Assembly (NCBI GenBank): GCA_959347315.1
Contig: OY365810.1
Coordinates: forward strand, 25,902,090-25,966,089
Direction: 5' to 3'
DNA length: 64,000 nt
Source: Bimastos eiseni
Taxonomy: Eukaryota > Annelida > Clitellata > Crassiclitellata > Lumbricidae
Shown: positions 10,070-23,345 of the stretch, piece after piece
How positions within the stretch are numbered: position 1 is the first letter of the stretch
How the letters are laid out: the number at the start of each line of letters is the position of its first letter
The notes under the pieces: model-generated
Told to the model about the DNA's origin: nothing
The model's database searches: none
What the model saw: only the letters and a program-made list of their open reading frames with translations
Made by a program: the position numbers and the translations under genes

Positions 10070-11176
10070 GACTGATTTAAAGAAATGACAGTTGATGTCA
10101 GTTGCTAAATTAGGTTATAAATGATCGACAGAGAAGACGTAATCAGCACCGGGTAGTCAGTAAAGCGAATCTAAGTGACAGTGTGTTGTTTCATCGAAGA
10201 TCTATAGGGCTTATAGGCCAATAATATTTCAAGTAGATGTGTTGGTAACTGGAGGAGGAAGTGAACTACAGCAACATCTAGAGTCAAGAAATTGTCAGAG
10301 ACAGAGAAAGAAGCTGAATTGGAAGCAGAAATGGAGACAGAGACAAGAGGCAAGAACTTTGGTCCAGTCTCAATTATTGGCAGTTTTCCTGTTCACTTTA
10401 ATCTACCATCGAAACTCAGAAACCTAATCGAACTGAACATTGCTTTAATTTCAGAGCACACCGCGGCTTCTGAAATAGCAACCACAACGAAAAAGTGAAT
10501 ATATTGTCAACAATGACATTTAGCCTAGAAGAGAGGATGGCGATGTAAGCTGTGCATGGAAGATCGCGTGTCATGCTGACAACTATAGTTGCATCTACAG
10601 CATGCATTTAAAGTATTTTTCTCAAGTAACATCATCATGGTCGTCGACGTCATCAGCATTGTCACCGACATTGGAACCTGACGACAGCGATGAGTGCTGT
10701 CACCTCTCTTATTCTATGTGACCTAACTGAGACTTCCTTCTACTGCCACTTATAAGTTCTAGCATCTGGTAGCACACGACTATGAATTGACAACTCAATA
10801 TTTTTATTTGTCGCAGTCGATTTAAATTTTAAAAAGAGCCAATAAACTGAACCGGTCGTTCCAATCAAACCTTAGAGTGCCCCTTGGGAGACAAATGCCT
10901 TAAAGAAATAAGAGTTTACAGTTCATACATTGATCACCACAGCCGTAAATCGATTCTACCATTTCTGAAGTAATGGATCACAAATGAACGTTGGTGTGTA
11001 GCTAATCTAAGATCACAACGGAAGTCTCAACAGCAATATTGATTTCAACAACAACAATATACATTTAGGTTAAAACAATGCAAGCTTATTCGAAACTTGC
11101 TTCTTTCGCCATAGCGTTTTAGACCTTCAACTAATAAATTACAAACAGTTCTACATCCCTAGATGGCATAGATGCA
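10070..11176. other. Intergenic, nothing recognised
   Basis: Two overlapping short Glu/Arg-rich frames at 10239-10498 come from AGACAGAGAAAG-like sequence and look like low complexity. Confidence 0.55.
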
Positions 11177-11524
11177 CTAGTAAAACATCGTGACTGGCCC
11201 TAAAAAAGTTGCTACATTGGAAAAGTGAATATGCCCTCTACTCATGAGTTCCTGGGGGAATACTGGCTGCCCATGAGCTTGCAGTAAGCTATTGACCTGG
11301 TTAAAGCTGAATTCTGTCCATTTCTTTGCTTCTGGCAAATTCCGCCGTCTCAATTCTGTACGACGTTGCTCTTGAATTGATTCGAAGACATCTTTGCCCC
11401 GCCTAAAAATAACTGTCATCTTGAAGTAATTTCTACATCTCTTCTTGAAAGAGTGTCTTGATGTTACTGGTTCAATAGTTACACCAATCCTCAATTTTCC
11501 ACTTCCCCGAGGGGTCCCTGCTTA
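11177..11524 (-). CDS. Possible coding fragment or terminal exon, product unknown
   Basis: On the minus strand the frame is open from just after a TAA near 11524 to a TAG at 11177-11179. The composition is protein-like, neither repetitive nor AT-biased. The peptide is basic, with a stretch around RRGKDVFESIQEQRRTELRR followed by NLPEAKKWTEFSFNQVNSL. There is no ATG at the upstream end, so if real it begins at a splice acceptor (CTAAG or AAGCAG near 11515-11524) or is a piece of a broken gene. An overlapping upstream frame (about 11505-11580) also looks protein-like, which could mean a frameshift. I do not recognise the family, and a transposon origin is possible. Confidence 0.33.
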
Positions 11525-11529
11525 GTTTT

Positions 11530-14100
11530 TAATTCATTTTCTGCTTTTGAAAACCTTCTCTCGCTCCTGACGACTCTTCGAATTGAAAACCCATCTCAAA
11601 CTTAAATGTGAAACCTTAATTTTTGTACGGGCGGTAAAGGTGACTATATTTAACATAACTTTTCTGAAATCTAACTGTATCAACAGCATGCAAAATCATT
11701 TCTCCCATCATTTTTCTTTCACTCCGTTTACTTCATAAAACATTAGGCCTAAATACAGTCGGCATTGCTAATTAATAATAGCTATGTTCATTACCTAAGA
11801 CGAATACATATAGCTCACACAATCATTAATAGAATCTACAATCACACTTAATTTACAGCATCGTTATCTTGTCCATAACGAACTATAAAGAGTATTTGAT
11901 CTTTCTTAAACATTTTATTCGTTTTGTTAATATCATGCCTGATCACGTGCCAGCTTGCTTATCAGTGTCGAAAAAGACATAGTCACCAGACAGAGAAAGA
12001 AACATGAAACAGAGAATAACGTGCTGGTCAAATAAAAAGACTGCAGACGAGACACATGGACAAAAAAATGAAATGAAACGGCAACGGCAGCGAACAAACA
12101 GGTAGGAAGTGTCGCAAGAAGTCTAAAGATCAATGGATTTATTTTGGAAACTTGTGGGAATAGAAAAACATATATCCAAGGATCAAATCAAAACTGTCGG
12201 TCTAAACATATAATTGGCTCACCAGAGAAATCAGAAGGAGACTACCTTCAGACAAAGACGGCTGAATGGAATAAAAGTGTAGACAAGAAGAGAAGACTTT
12301 CAAGATAAATAGCATGCAGAAAGTCTGCAGTATGAAACAACCCGCTTAGTTGGCAACACGAGCTCAGGTTTGTATCAATTAAGGACGTCAAAGTGAAGTA
12401 GAAGAAGATAAGAATAGCAGACACAAACAATTGAAGGAACATTTTTATCGGCTTCTAGATGTCTATAGAGTCGTCCAAAGAAAGGCAATCACACCTTCGA
12501 CGCTCTGTTTCCCCCACCTTCATAGTTTTATTTCATGCTATTAGGCCATTTAGGCCTAATTATGTCGTCAAATTGATCGCAACAACTGCAATTCCCGCTT
12601 CACTGGGCTTCTTAAGGGTCTTAAGGTTTGCCTCTCCTCTTCCGTCGGTACTCATCACAACTGTTAGTCTGATAGCCTGCATTTCCCGGTACTTTCGCAT
12701 CTCTACGTTTATGTTTGATAAACTTCACTGGCTTGTATACAATCCTCATTCAAATCTTTGAAGGTTCAGAGGGGTATTGCCCTAAACATCTAGCCTTCAG
12801 CCTCCTCCAAACGTCCACTTCGTTCCTCCAAAATGTTTGAACATTGTTCCTGTGCTGCTATGGTTCAGTCTCGATCCTTTGCTTGAATTGGCTCCGCTCT
12901 CTGGATCGAGCTTTCTGCTTCTGTTTGCTCTAAAATTCTATCAGCAGTATCTCATTCTTTATCATGTTTGTTAGAGCCTACTTAATTCTTCTGGTGAGAT
13001 TTTGAGCACTTGGAGCTCTTCTGAACGGTTCACCAAACCAGAGACGTGTTACAAATGCAAAAACATACACCATGGTGCAATGTCTCTCCAGACACAACGA
13101 CCATTATCATCAAGAACGTGCTATTGAATAACCGCGGACGACAACATCGAAAAAGAGATGCAACGGTTGCTATATGCGCGGTGCACCTAAGAAAATGAAC
13201 AGACGAAACAGTAGCGGACAAAAACAAAGAAAAATAGGTCAGACGCTTGAAGATAATTATACCTTGATCTTCGTTTCTATCTTGTATCAAAGAGCTGCTC
13301 TGGCGAGTTTATACAAAAGTAGTGCTACATAAATTTGCAGTTACGATTGCGATGGGACCATGATGCGAACCATTATTCTACGAGGATCAAAAGGTCAGGC
13401 AATGTAATGGCCACCTGAGAATGAAATCCTCGCAAACAAAATGAGTAAGCGAAGGGAAATTGCAGGAATTTCAAGATTAAAATTTAAAGTGATGAAGCAA
13501 GACGTTTCGTAGCTATCCAAACAACCCTGCTGTGCAAACTCGTTCAATGGTAATGGAGACGAAGTGTAAGAAAGACAGAAGCCAATTACTTTCTACACAC
13601 AATGCACTACATGCGAGATACGAAAGCAAGAGGAACACAGGAAACCCAAGCCTGCACTGGATAACAGAGCAACAGAGCAATCGAAGACATCACAAGACGT
13701 GTACCGAAGACAATGGAGATCATTTAATCCCATTCCTCGCCGCCAACACACTACATCTGGTGTCAGAAAGTGACAGGAATCTCTGGTCGATGTTACCACT
13801 CAACAGTAGCAGAAACCATGACCATGACGCTGCAGTTCAAAACAGGTTGTGATCCACATGAAGTCGAAAGTACAAGCAATCTTATTCAAATATGAGGCAA
13901 ATGAATGTGTGGTTCCAACCAACCGACACTTCTCACGGCTACGACAGGCTATTCCTACATATGAAGACGTCGTGCATACCGCAATCAGTCTTCTTGCAAT
14001 CATGATAGAGTATGCCCTGCTTAGAGTTTGCATCGTCTTCTGAACGGCCGTTTGTATCGCCGAAGGAAATACATCGACATCAAAGCCAATACCATATGCA
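11530..14100. other. Intergenic, no supported gene
   Basis: Open frames of 60-106 codons on both strands (for example 13532-13852) have neither splice signals nor domains. Confidence 0.5.
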
Positions 14101-14103
14101 GCA

Positions 14104-14460
14104 GACAAATTAATTGGACAATTCACAGGATAGTTCACAGGGCAGTTCACAGAGAAGTTCAAAATACAATTCACCGAACAATTAACAAGTACATTCAGAG
14201 GCTAATTTACAGGACAATTCAAAGAACAATTCATAGGATAATTCACCGGTGAATAACTAGGTTTTTCACACGACAATTCACAGGACAGTTCCCAGAGCAG
14301 TTCGAAGTACAGTTCACTAGATAATTCTCAGGTAAATTCCAATTAAAATCAAAGAAACAGTTCACAGGATAATTCACCGGACGATCACTGAATAATTCAC
14401 ATGACAATTCAGAAGACGGTTCACATACAGATTAACCGAGCAATTAAAAGGACATTTCAC
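14104..14460. repeat. Degenerate 12-bp tandem array, consensus near ACAGGACAATTC
   Basis: About 28 imperfect units repeat the words GGACAATTCACA, GGATAATTCACC and GGACAGTTCACA, with few length changes. Because 12 is divisible by three, the plus strand encodes a 4-residue repeat (TIHR, IVHR, AVHR, TIQR) up to a stop at 14250-14252. That open frame is a by-product of the period and I do not call it a gene. The GGACAATTC core is shared with the iterons of the hAT-like element 2.6 kb away. Confidence 0.85.
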
Positions 14461-17076
14461 ATGGCTATTTTCCGCAGTACATTGCTTCTGATATGCCACT
14501 ATCGGAGATCAAGTCCAGCAAACTTTGCAACCAATTAACTGACAAAGAGGGCCTGTTAAAATTTTCAGTTTACTACTGAGTGAAGAGTATAAGTTTAGGA
14601 GAAGAAAAACAGAAGTCTTGCCTGACAGCAAGTCCATCAGCGTTACAGGTGTGGTTGTCTTCGTGAACTATGGTTGACTCCGAAAGTCGAGCAAATCCAG
14701 GGCAGCTAGCAATTCTATATGCTAATTGAGCCAGTAATGTTATAGCCTACAAAAAGCTTTACATGAGACAGACTTCGAGAGCCATTTGACACTTTAGCTA
14801 AAAGAAAATTAATGTCATCTGTGTGATCTGCTCGAAGCGCAAGTTTCGGGGTTAGCAACGGCACGATAGGATTCTCACAGTTTCTCAGTCAATTACGACA
14901 GGAATTAGACTTTTGAAACTAATGCTTCTTGCTTGGCAAACGATACGAAAGTAGGTCAGAAAGTATCGAATGCTAGTCAAACTGTCGACCGTTGACAGAA
15001 TATTATTCCGATGACAATCTAAAAAGACGGCACGTAGCAGGCAGTCACGTGACAAAATCTGTTGACGGAAGAAACTGACGAATGCGTCGTTAAAGCCCGT
15101 CTGCTTTTGCAGTAAAACCAGATCTGCATTGTGAACGTACAGGAAAAAACTTAGGTAAGCTTACAGAGTGCGTCGGTACCAGTCCTTGATATTATCAAAT
15201 GCCAAGCTGCATTGTAGCCAACAAGTATAGATTGATATGTAAGTATATTCCTTAGCAAACCAGTTGCATTACTTGCATACCGCACTTTGGTGCACATGCC
15301 TCTTATACTAATTATAAATGTACCTGAGTATGTTTTGTTATGGCGGGCTTCCGTCAACATTTTTCAGATCTCAGTTGCATTGGACCTGATTAAAAGGCTG
15401 TTGCTGGGTGTAGAATGTAGATGTCTTATTGGCTCTGAAAACTATCTATGGAGGTTCCGTTAAACATTCTCAGATCAAACGAATCCCGCAGACAGAAAAG
15501 ATTGGATAGTCCTGGTGTTGATTGATGATAGTCAGAATGTTAAAGTCTCAATTTCATGCCTGGTGTTAATTAAAAGGAGGACAAACAAAAATAATCGATT
15601 AATGAATGCTGTGACTGACCACATGCCATTAGCTGGACACCGATTGACCTTCATGACCGCGTGAACCCCTTCTGGCTACATATTTATTGCATCGGCATGT
15701 CAAATTAAGCATGGGTGACTGCAACGCGCCAGTCGATGCAACTAGACACTTAATCTATCGTCGTCTTGATTTATATAGCGCGATCATGCTAATCTTGATC
15801 CTGCCCTTGACCCTTATATAAAAACTCGGCAAACAGTTCTTGATCATCATTGGGTATTTCAATTACTTATTAAATAGCTGAGCGTAATAAACTCTTCCGT
15901 CGTCCAAACTTTTTAAATCTACCTCATCATGCATCAACTGGCACAAGAGGTATCACCGCTGACGTCAAACGGGCACGGGTTCCTACCCGGATAAATAATT
16001 CTGTCGATTCGTCAGTCGAGGCCGTAATCCTGACTCATTGAGAGTGCTCGCCAATTGAGTAGGCCCGCCATTTGAAGACGACGACGTCACGCTAAGACCG
16101 ATGTTTATACGCCGGTCCTACGATCTACGCTGTTCTGTAGAAAGGATGTCGTGACTGGCATTTGTCATTTAGCGCAAAATCCTGTTAATGGCAGCCGCCA
16201 TGTGAGTGCGTGAGTCTTGGCCAGCAAGCGCTGTCGTCGTGGCCCAGTGGTGAAGCCGCGGTTCTTCGCCTATGCGACCCGTATGCCTATATTAGTTCTT
16301 TATGCGACGGTAGCAATTTCGTAGAACCGTTTTAAAGGGTTGTTGCTTGGATGCAAATGTCTCATTAACTGTGAAAACGATGCAAAACTATTAAACGAGT
16401 GACTTATTAGCCTCTGGTAATGCGCACGCACTATTAAAAGGTTTTAAAGGGTGTTATATAAAAGTGCTGATACTTGCTTCGGCTTTCGACCTGGCTTCTG
16501 TAGTGAACTGTGACTTTGACTACGGTCTCATTTGGAGCGGCATCGACTAGTGCTTTGTGCTTTATTATTCTGGCGCTACAAAATCTATCCAAGAAGATTG
16601 ATTACGTACACCAATACACGTGTCGTGTTTTTTGCCTTAACCATCTTGTCCTACATACAACATCTAGCCAGACCCATCGATGTAAACAAGCCTCGTATCT
16701 TTTTTTACCAGGCATATGCGTAACAGCACTCCGGAATCTCTACTGCGAACACTGTGAAAGGATGTCAAAAACACATATAATATATTCAGCACACCCATTT
16801 TAATTGTCAAATTATGTAGATATTTTGGATGGACATCTAAATTATAAGGCGAACATGTTTCTTCTCGCCTCAAGAAAGACTCGCGAACGGAACGTTATGG
16901 TAATATGAAAATTATTAAAAACATTGTATGCTAATAATTTCTAGGTGACTTTTTTCAATACGCAATTTACTTTTATAATAAATGCCGATGTCACTTTAGA
17001 TTGTCTAGGTTTCAATTATACAATTCTTCAACATTCGATATGATAACAACAACCGTATTTGCATCATCTGAGGGCT
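14461..17076. other. Intergenic with an old diverged repeat pair
   Basis: GGCTGTTGCTGGGTGTAGAA with ATGTCTTATTGGCTCTGAAA at 15400-15440 resembles GGGTTGTTGCTTGGATGCAA with ATGTCTCATTAACTGTGAAA at 16338-16377. No gene supported. Confidence 0.45.
16225..16290 (+). mobile_element. Possible degenerate SINE head
   Basis: TGGCCCAGTGG is a good pol III box A, and the flanking GTCGTCGTGGCCCAGTGGTG is SINE-like, but no box B stands at the expected distance. Confidence 0.22.
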
Positions 17077-17084
17077 GTGCTAAT

Positions 17085-17549
17085 GGTTCTAGGGCAATTC
17101 GTCACAGAACAATTCGTCGCGGACAATTCTGCGCGGTCAATAATAATATGAAAATAATAGTAAATGCTTCATTAAGCAACCATACAAATTAACAGCAATA
17201 TTAAAACTAAAATGTAAGATCAGACTGTCAAGTTTTTCAAAATATTTAGGCCTAATATCAAGTTTTAATGGAACATACACTCTAACATGGCCTATGAAAT
17301 CCAGAAGGCACTCTAATCTATCACATTCTCAACTAAATGTCAATAAATATTTTGGGAAAATCCTCTCCGAAATTGTTCCACTGTTAGTAAATCGTTACAA
17401 TGGGTACATTGTTTAATCCATTAAATCGACGAGAGCTAACTACCCCACTTTGACACTATAGAAACATTGAAATTTACCGCGGCGAATTGTCAATTTTCTC
17501 CGTCGTATTGTCCGCGACGAACTGTCCGGCGACGAATTGTCCGGTTACC
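17085..17549. mobile_element. 465-bp hAT-like foldback element with GGACAATTCGTC iterons
   Basis: The left end (17085-17137) and the reverse complement of the right end (17496-17549) align over about 50 bp, sharing CAATTCGTC, TTCGTCGCGGACAAT and other words. The flanks are GTGCTAAT (17077-17084) and GTGATAAT (17550-17557), which match at 7 of 8 bases. An 8-bp duplication points to hAT or P-type insertion. The iteron of about 13 bp (GGACAATTCGTCG) occurs two to three times per end, a usual layout for transposase binding sites. The interior is AT-rich with no recognisable ORF, so the element is non-autonomous. Confidence 0.72.
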
Positions 17550-17557
17550 GTGATAAT

Positions 17558-20500
17558 TTTAATATGCAACGCAGGCGCTTTAATTATAATCTTCACGGTT
17601 TCATTCAAATGGAAATCTTGCGATCTAGCCTACATATATTTCAGCGACAAAGTAGAGCACCCGCTGAGTTAACAAAGTCACTCACACGCGAGCGTGTGCT
17701 GTGAGCTATTTTTGTTAACAGTTGCAACAATTTGATGTTTCGTCACTATTGTCATTTTAAGCTTTTGTGATGTCCTTTGTAAGTACGTTAAAGACTGAGA
17801 GGTAAGAATGGCGACAAGAATCTGAAAATAAGACAAAGCAAGTTGTTGCCAGTGTTTGTTTTTTCTTCAGAATGGAACCCACAGACCTCTGACATATGCT
17901 GTCGGATACTGTGTGTCAATTTTGAACTTCTAAGTTGCAAACTCCGTTGACTTAATATAAACTGAAAAGTATCAACCCACAGATGGGAGATTCCTCTTAC
18001 CAGGTTGCCATTAGAAGAATAACTTTGATTTTCCAAGAACAAGAGCATGACTGAAACCGTTATTGAATTTCCAACATTTCCAAGCAACTGAGAGAGGTAG
18101 CATCGGACTGGTAACTGAAGCGTGTAATGAACATGGAAGATCGAACGGGCCAGAATAAAATCCTGGAGCTTAATTGATTCTCAGCGAACTTCATTAATCA
18201 AATCCATCTCAATAACAGACCTTGCATTGTTCAATGGGTGTGTGACAGTCTTATTGCGTAGCTCATTGAATGAGATTAGCATACAGGCTGAATTGTGTAC
18301 ACTTTCTGTGCATGCTTAAATTTTCCTTTGTAACGAGATAGGTTTGACAGTTGGGCACCTCATAACGTAATTCGAAAGAAAGAGATCTTACCCTAGCACA
18401 ACTTGTGTTCATGAACAAGTTTTACAGGGCTATTCTCAGGTTTTTGTCTGTACTTCTCGTTCCACTCTATTGCGTGCTGTGCTAAGAAGCAGCGCTCGCG
18501 TGTTACAGCTTACGAGAGCTGAATAACGTATTATGTAGCTTCGTCGCTTTTATCTACTGGCGGTCGTTAATAAGCGATAGTCATTCTAAAGCCAAACCAA
18601 ACGTCGGCAGCAGTGACCACTCCCAAATATCCATAAACCTCTCGGTCTCCAGATGGCTCAAGGGCGAGTTATTGCTAGGTTAATGGCATATCGATCTGTG
18701 CCTCAGAGGAGCCAACGCCATACCACTGAATCACCAGATGCATGTCAACTGCCATCTCGTAAAACAAGCGACATATAATGCAAGATTCCAATATGAAATA
18801 CACGCTAGGGATCAGAAGTTTATACCTAACAAGTGAGGTGTAGGCCTAAGCACCAAAGCCGTTATAGCCTCCACGGGAAAATTGATTAATCAGAATGTTT
18901 GCAGACCATTGATGACCTTTTATTTTCATTGGAATACTTCATGGAATTTGGAATTTTTTCCTTGGGTTCCTATTTTTTTTATATTATAGATAACGAAACG
19001 ATATTTAAGTTTCCAACTTTGCTTTCACTTGTGCCATAAGACTTTAATAGTTCTCGAGATATCGTGGAATTAATTTAATTTATTCAACGAATTGAGGCTT
19101 TGACCTGATGCAACAATTGTAATTTAAAAATAGTTTAGTAGGAGCAACTCGAGGATATTAAAATCGTACCCAGTTCTTTACGGAATTTTGATGATAAATC
19201 ACCACAGGGTTGACGATTATTTATTTAAATAATTGACCATTTAGAAATTATATATTAATTAATCGTTTAATTCCGCAGCCCATGGTTAAATGTATGTACG
19301 GTCACAACAAGTAATGACAAATACAAAATAAATTTTTTAATATTAATATTAATATTTTTTGCTAGTGAGCTGTTATACTAACAAGTATTTGGTTATATAA
19401 ATCATCTTCTATATGTATTCCGTTCAAATGCCTTTCTTCCACCATAATTAAGGGCTCCAAAACGGCACCTTATCAAATAATTATAACAACGTGCTTTCGA
19501 TTAATGGCTAGCAATAAATTTGAACGTTGAACGTTACTAATCAACGATTAATCGTCTAATTTACCGTTGACTTCGGAGGACCCATTATCTCTACATTCTA
19601 CAATAATCGATTTTGAGAACTCAACGACGTCTTTTTTGCTAACTGGAAGAAAATTATGTTTAAAAGTGGAAGATAGCATCTAGCATCTCTATGAGGGACC
19701 GAGTCAGGGCACATGAAGTGATGTCATTTTGCAAGGTAGGACTGATGTTTGTAACGGAAATACGTCTTCAAAGGTCGAGTGGAAGGAACTATGGAGAAAT
19801 GAAATCAACACCATCTGACCCAACGGGATCAATTGCTTGCTAACAAACAGTAAGCTAGACACTTTCTTAGCGATCAGGTCATAATTATTCAGTAGAACAC
19901 TCACTTTGGCCCACACCACACATATTTCAGAGCCTTAAATGCATTTTGCAACAACCCAGTTTTTCCCTTGAGCGTGTAAAATAAACTTTTGGTCATCCAT
20001 GACATAGTTTGCTTTTACGGTATGTAGAGACGTATAAGCAGCCGTCAGTCTACAATTTCATATTACCATATGCCTATACAATACATTCATATAGAACTAT
20101 AATACTTGTGCATATGTATGCTGCGCGTATGTGTGTGTTTAGTATAGGTGTGTGTCATTATACAGGTAAGCATTGGGCGTCAGATTACACAGGTGAGATG
20201 GCATAATTATGGACATTCTAAAGACAGCTCGAAGGTTTCAGTAATAGCACTGTGCATGCAATTGACTTCTGCAGTCTATACCTGAGCTGTTATATCAAAA
20301 TTGCTGCAATTATGAACACTTGTATGGTAGGGTCTGTAATGCGCATTTAGTGAAGTTTGACTATACTTTCACTTACAACTGATCATCAAATTGAATCCTA
20401 TTGCGTAATGGTAACTGCCTACACATATCAAGGCTACAGTCACAACAGCGCATTATGTAATGTAGATATCCAAAAGTTCATAGTAAACACAACGACGAGT

Positions 20501-22400
20501 GATCGGGATTCACCTTCTCGTTATCATATTGCGTTCGCAAGGTTTTTGGTGACTTTGGACTCCAGGTGAGAGATCGTGAATCCACATTAGATCATACGTG
20601 TTGAGAAAACACAGGTGGGCGGGAAAGAAAGATAGACAGTAGAAAGAGACCATGAAGTTGTCGTAAGACATTTCAACAAGGATGGTCGATTTTATATCCA
20701 CTTTTGGAAGATAACGCGTTTCCAGAACAAGGAAATATAAATTAAGTGAAGCGATGAGAAATTGACCACAGAGGCGTCAATCCCCCTGGGTGATGGAGGC
20801 AAACCCCTCAGTGCCAGGTGTCAGGAAAGCAAAAAATTTCACCTTAAGACTAACACAATATCCCCTACCAGAAATTGGAGGCATTTGCCTGCGGACCTCT
20901 TTCTGGACGCCCCTAATTTACAAGTTAATGCACGCAAAAAAAACAGCACAGTTATCTTCTATTAGGTCAAATGCGTTACGAATATAGATAAAGACGCGGA
21001 ATTTTCCAATATAGACCTTGCATCTGACAGGAAACTGGAAAAATCTAGACTTTCTCAAGAAGGGTTTAGGTGTTGTTAAGTTTGTATGCACGCACCTGTC
21101 GCACACGGGGCATAAAATTGCGACCAAGAAGTAGGCACACATGAAGAACTTTCCATACACTGTATGCCTTACTAACGACAAATCTAGTGAGCAAATTATT
21201 CCATGGAAACGTTACAAATCACAATTCCAATAACTTTATAACTTTTTACTTTAAACGAAAAAATTCGAAAAATCCTATTAGAATGACTTTTCGTAAAGAT
21301 TGGTTTAAAAACTAAAAATAACTATGGATACGAGATATACTATCTTTTCTCCAGATTAAATTTACACAGCCATTAAATGAATGGCTCTGACAACGATCCG
21401 TTGGCCTACACGAATACTATTAATATCGGCGCATCCATTCAAACGAAGAAGAATCCCACTGTGTATAGAAAGCCTACAGTGTATAAAAATGCGCTAGATA
21501 AATAGTGCATCCTCTATGTAGACAGCGCAGACTGTCAGACGATAGCTACGCAAGAAGAAACTCGACGACGGGCATTGTCTAATTGCAAAGAGGCATTCTA
21601 TTGTCGTTGAAAGGGTGTCCGACGCTGAGAAGCGTTGTAATGGAAATTGTGTCTGGAACCAGCTTTCACTATCATCCATTCTCGTTTCTAAGAAATGTTC
21701 AAGGTCTAAATGTAAGCTTTGCAGGTGCGCATGCATACATAACACCGCAATCAACGCCTAAACGGTTTTAGAAAGGAGCTGAACCTGTCTGGTGAATGAA
21801 CCTTTTCGCTTAAAAGTGTATCTTCCATAAGAGACAGCATGTAGATTAACTTAGCAGTGAAAATCTTTGTTACCGAATAAGGGAAAATAAGTATTAATGC
21901 ACGAAAAATCATTAAAAAATTCACCGTAAGTAAATTGGCGCAGCTGGCTCGTGTCTTGAAATCGGTTTAATCGTTCATCCTAGCCTGAAGTGCAGCGTCT
22001 ATTTATGCCTCATAGATTGACCCTAATCTGTCTATTTATCAATGGACCTGTTAATTATTGAAGTCATATAAAATCATACTCACGCGACGTCCAGCCTGAC
22101 TATAATACTTCGGTGGATAATCTCGAGGGAAGAAATCTACTCCGTCTAACGTTGCTTCTTCCTTCCTTCCGCCCGTCGATTTGACCGTTTATCGTTGAAA
22201 TTCGTAAATGCCTGATGGATGAACGGCGGCGATACGCAGACGAGAAAGATATAGGGGCGAGACTGCGTTGCCATCCATCTGATCAGCGTAGGCTCTATGT
22301 CGGCGACGCCAGAATCTGATGCGTGTTGTATAGTAGGCCACGAGAGGAGAGCGACGCACAGACGCTGCTTCGTTGGGTTTTCCTGGCTGGCTGGCTGAAG
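17558..22400. other. Intergenic, AT-rich, nothing recognised
   Basis: Includes AT palindromes (ATTAATATTAATATT near 19340). ACAGAGGCGTCAATCCCCCT at 20770 resembles a hAT end but has no partner. Confidence 0.5.
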
Positions 22401-22401
22401 A

Positions 22402-22491
22402 CGACGATGACGACGAAGAAGATGAGAAGAAGGAGGATGGAAAGGAGGAGGAATAGGAGGAGAAATAGATGGAGGTTTAGGAGGAGGAGGT
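22402..22491. repeat. AGG/GAA purine tract
   Basis: Purine-rich on the plus strand, degenerate AGG triplets. Confidence 0.85.
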
Positions 22492-22620
22492 GTACGCGAT
22501 CGGTCGTTCCTCGCTCAATCGTCTGTCTATCTGTATATTAGCGATAATGCGGACACCAACGGTGAAGCCCGAATCCGCGTAGGCGTCTCCACGATTAGTC
22601 CGTCATCGCCCTTGTTGCTA

Positions 22621-23345
22621 TATCTGTCTATCGATCTGTCTATCGTGTCTGTCTGGCTATCTGTCTGTCTGGCTGTCTGTCTGGCTGTCTGACTGTCTGT
22701 CTGTCTGCCGTATTCTCCTTGCGTTCTCTTCCTCCTCTGTTCTCCTCTTTTGCGGTTGTCAAATTGGTCCAATTGCATCTATGCATCAGTATTCTTCCTT
22801 TTTTCTTCTTCCTTCTTCTCTTCTTCGGCTTCTCTGTCTGTCTATCTGTACTCGTCTGTATCGTTCTAGCGTTTGTGAACTTACGTGTTTTCGTCTATTT
22901 CTGTTTGCACGTCTGCGTGCTTCTGAGTTTACCACTTCATTGACATTTCGGTGTCGTTTGTTGACAGCTTGTCTCCGTTTACTGTGCATCAGCAGACTGT
23001 CTGTCTGTCTGTCTGTCTGATCCTTGCTTCAGTCGTCTCTTTGCCTTTCTGCTCGAATTTATCTTCTGCTGGGTGTCTTCCATGCATCTCTCTTCGTCTC
23101 TGTATTTGTATCTGTACTGATCTTTTGATCTCTGTATCTTATTGCTTATCGATCCCTAGTCAACAATTGTCATTGTCCTCCATTGTCTCACCATCGCCAT
23201 AGCGTATCCCTCCCGCATTCCCTCTCTGTCTCTGTCTCTCTCTCCCCCCTCTATATCTCTCTCTCTCTTTCTTTGTTTCTCCCTCTCGCTCTCTCTCTCC
23301 CTCTCTTGCTCTCTGTCTCAATCTCTCTGTCTCTCTCTCACTCTT
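22621..23345. repeat. TCTG and CT microsatellite zone
   Basis: TCTG/TCTA repeats at 22621-22708 and 22992-23022, pyrimidine-rich DNA between them, and CT repeats at 23220-23345. The overlapping open frames are repeat translations. Confidence 0.88.

Noticed and set aside
14028..14252. Basic TIHR tetrapeptide-repeat protein
   Set aside because: A 12-bp tandem array always stays open in a frame that lacks a stop in its unit, so the open frame is not evidence of coding.
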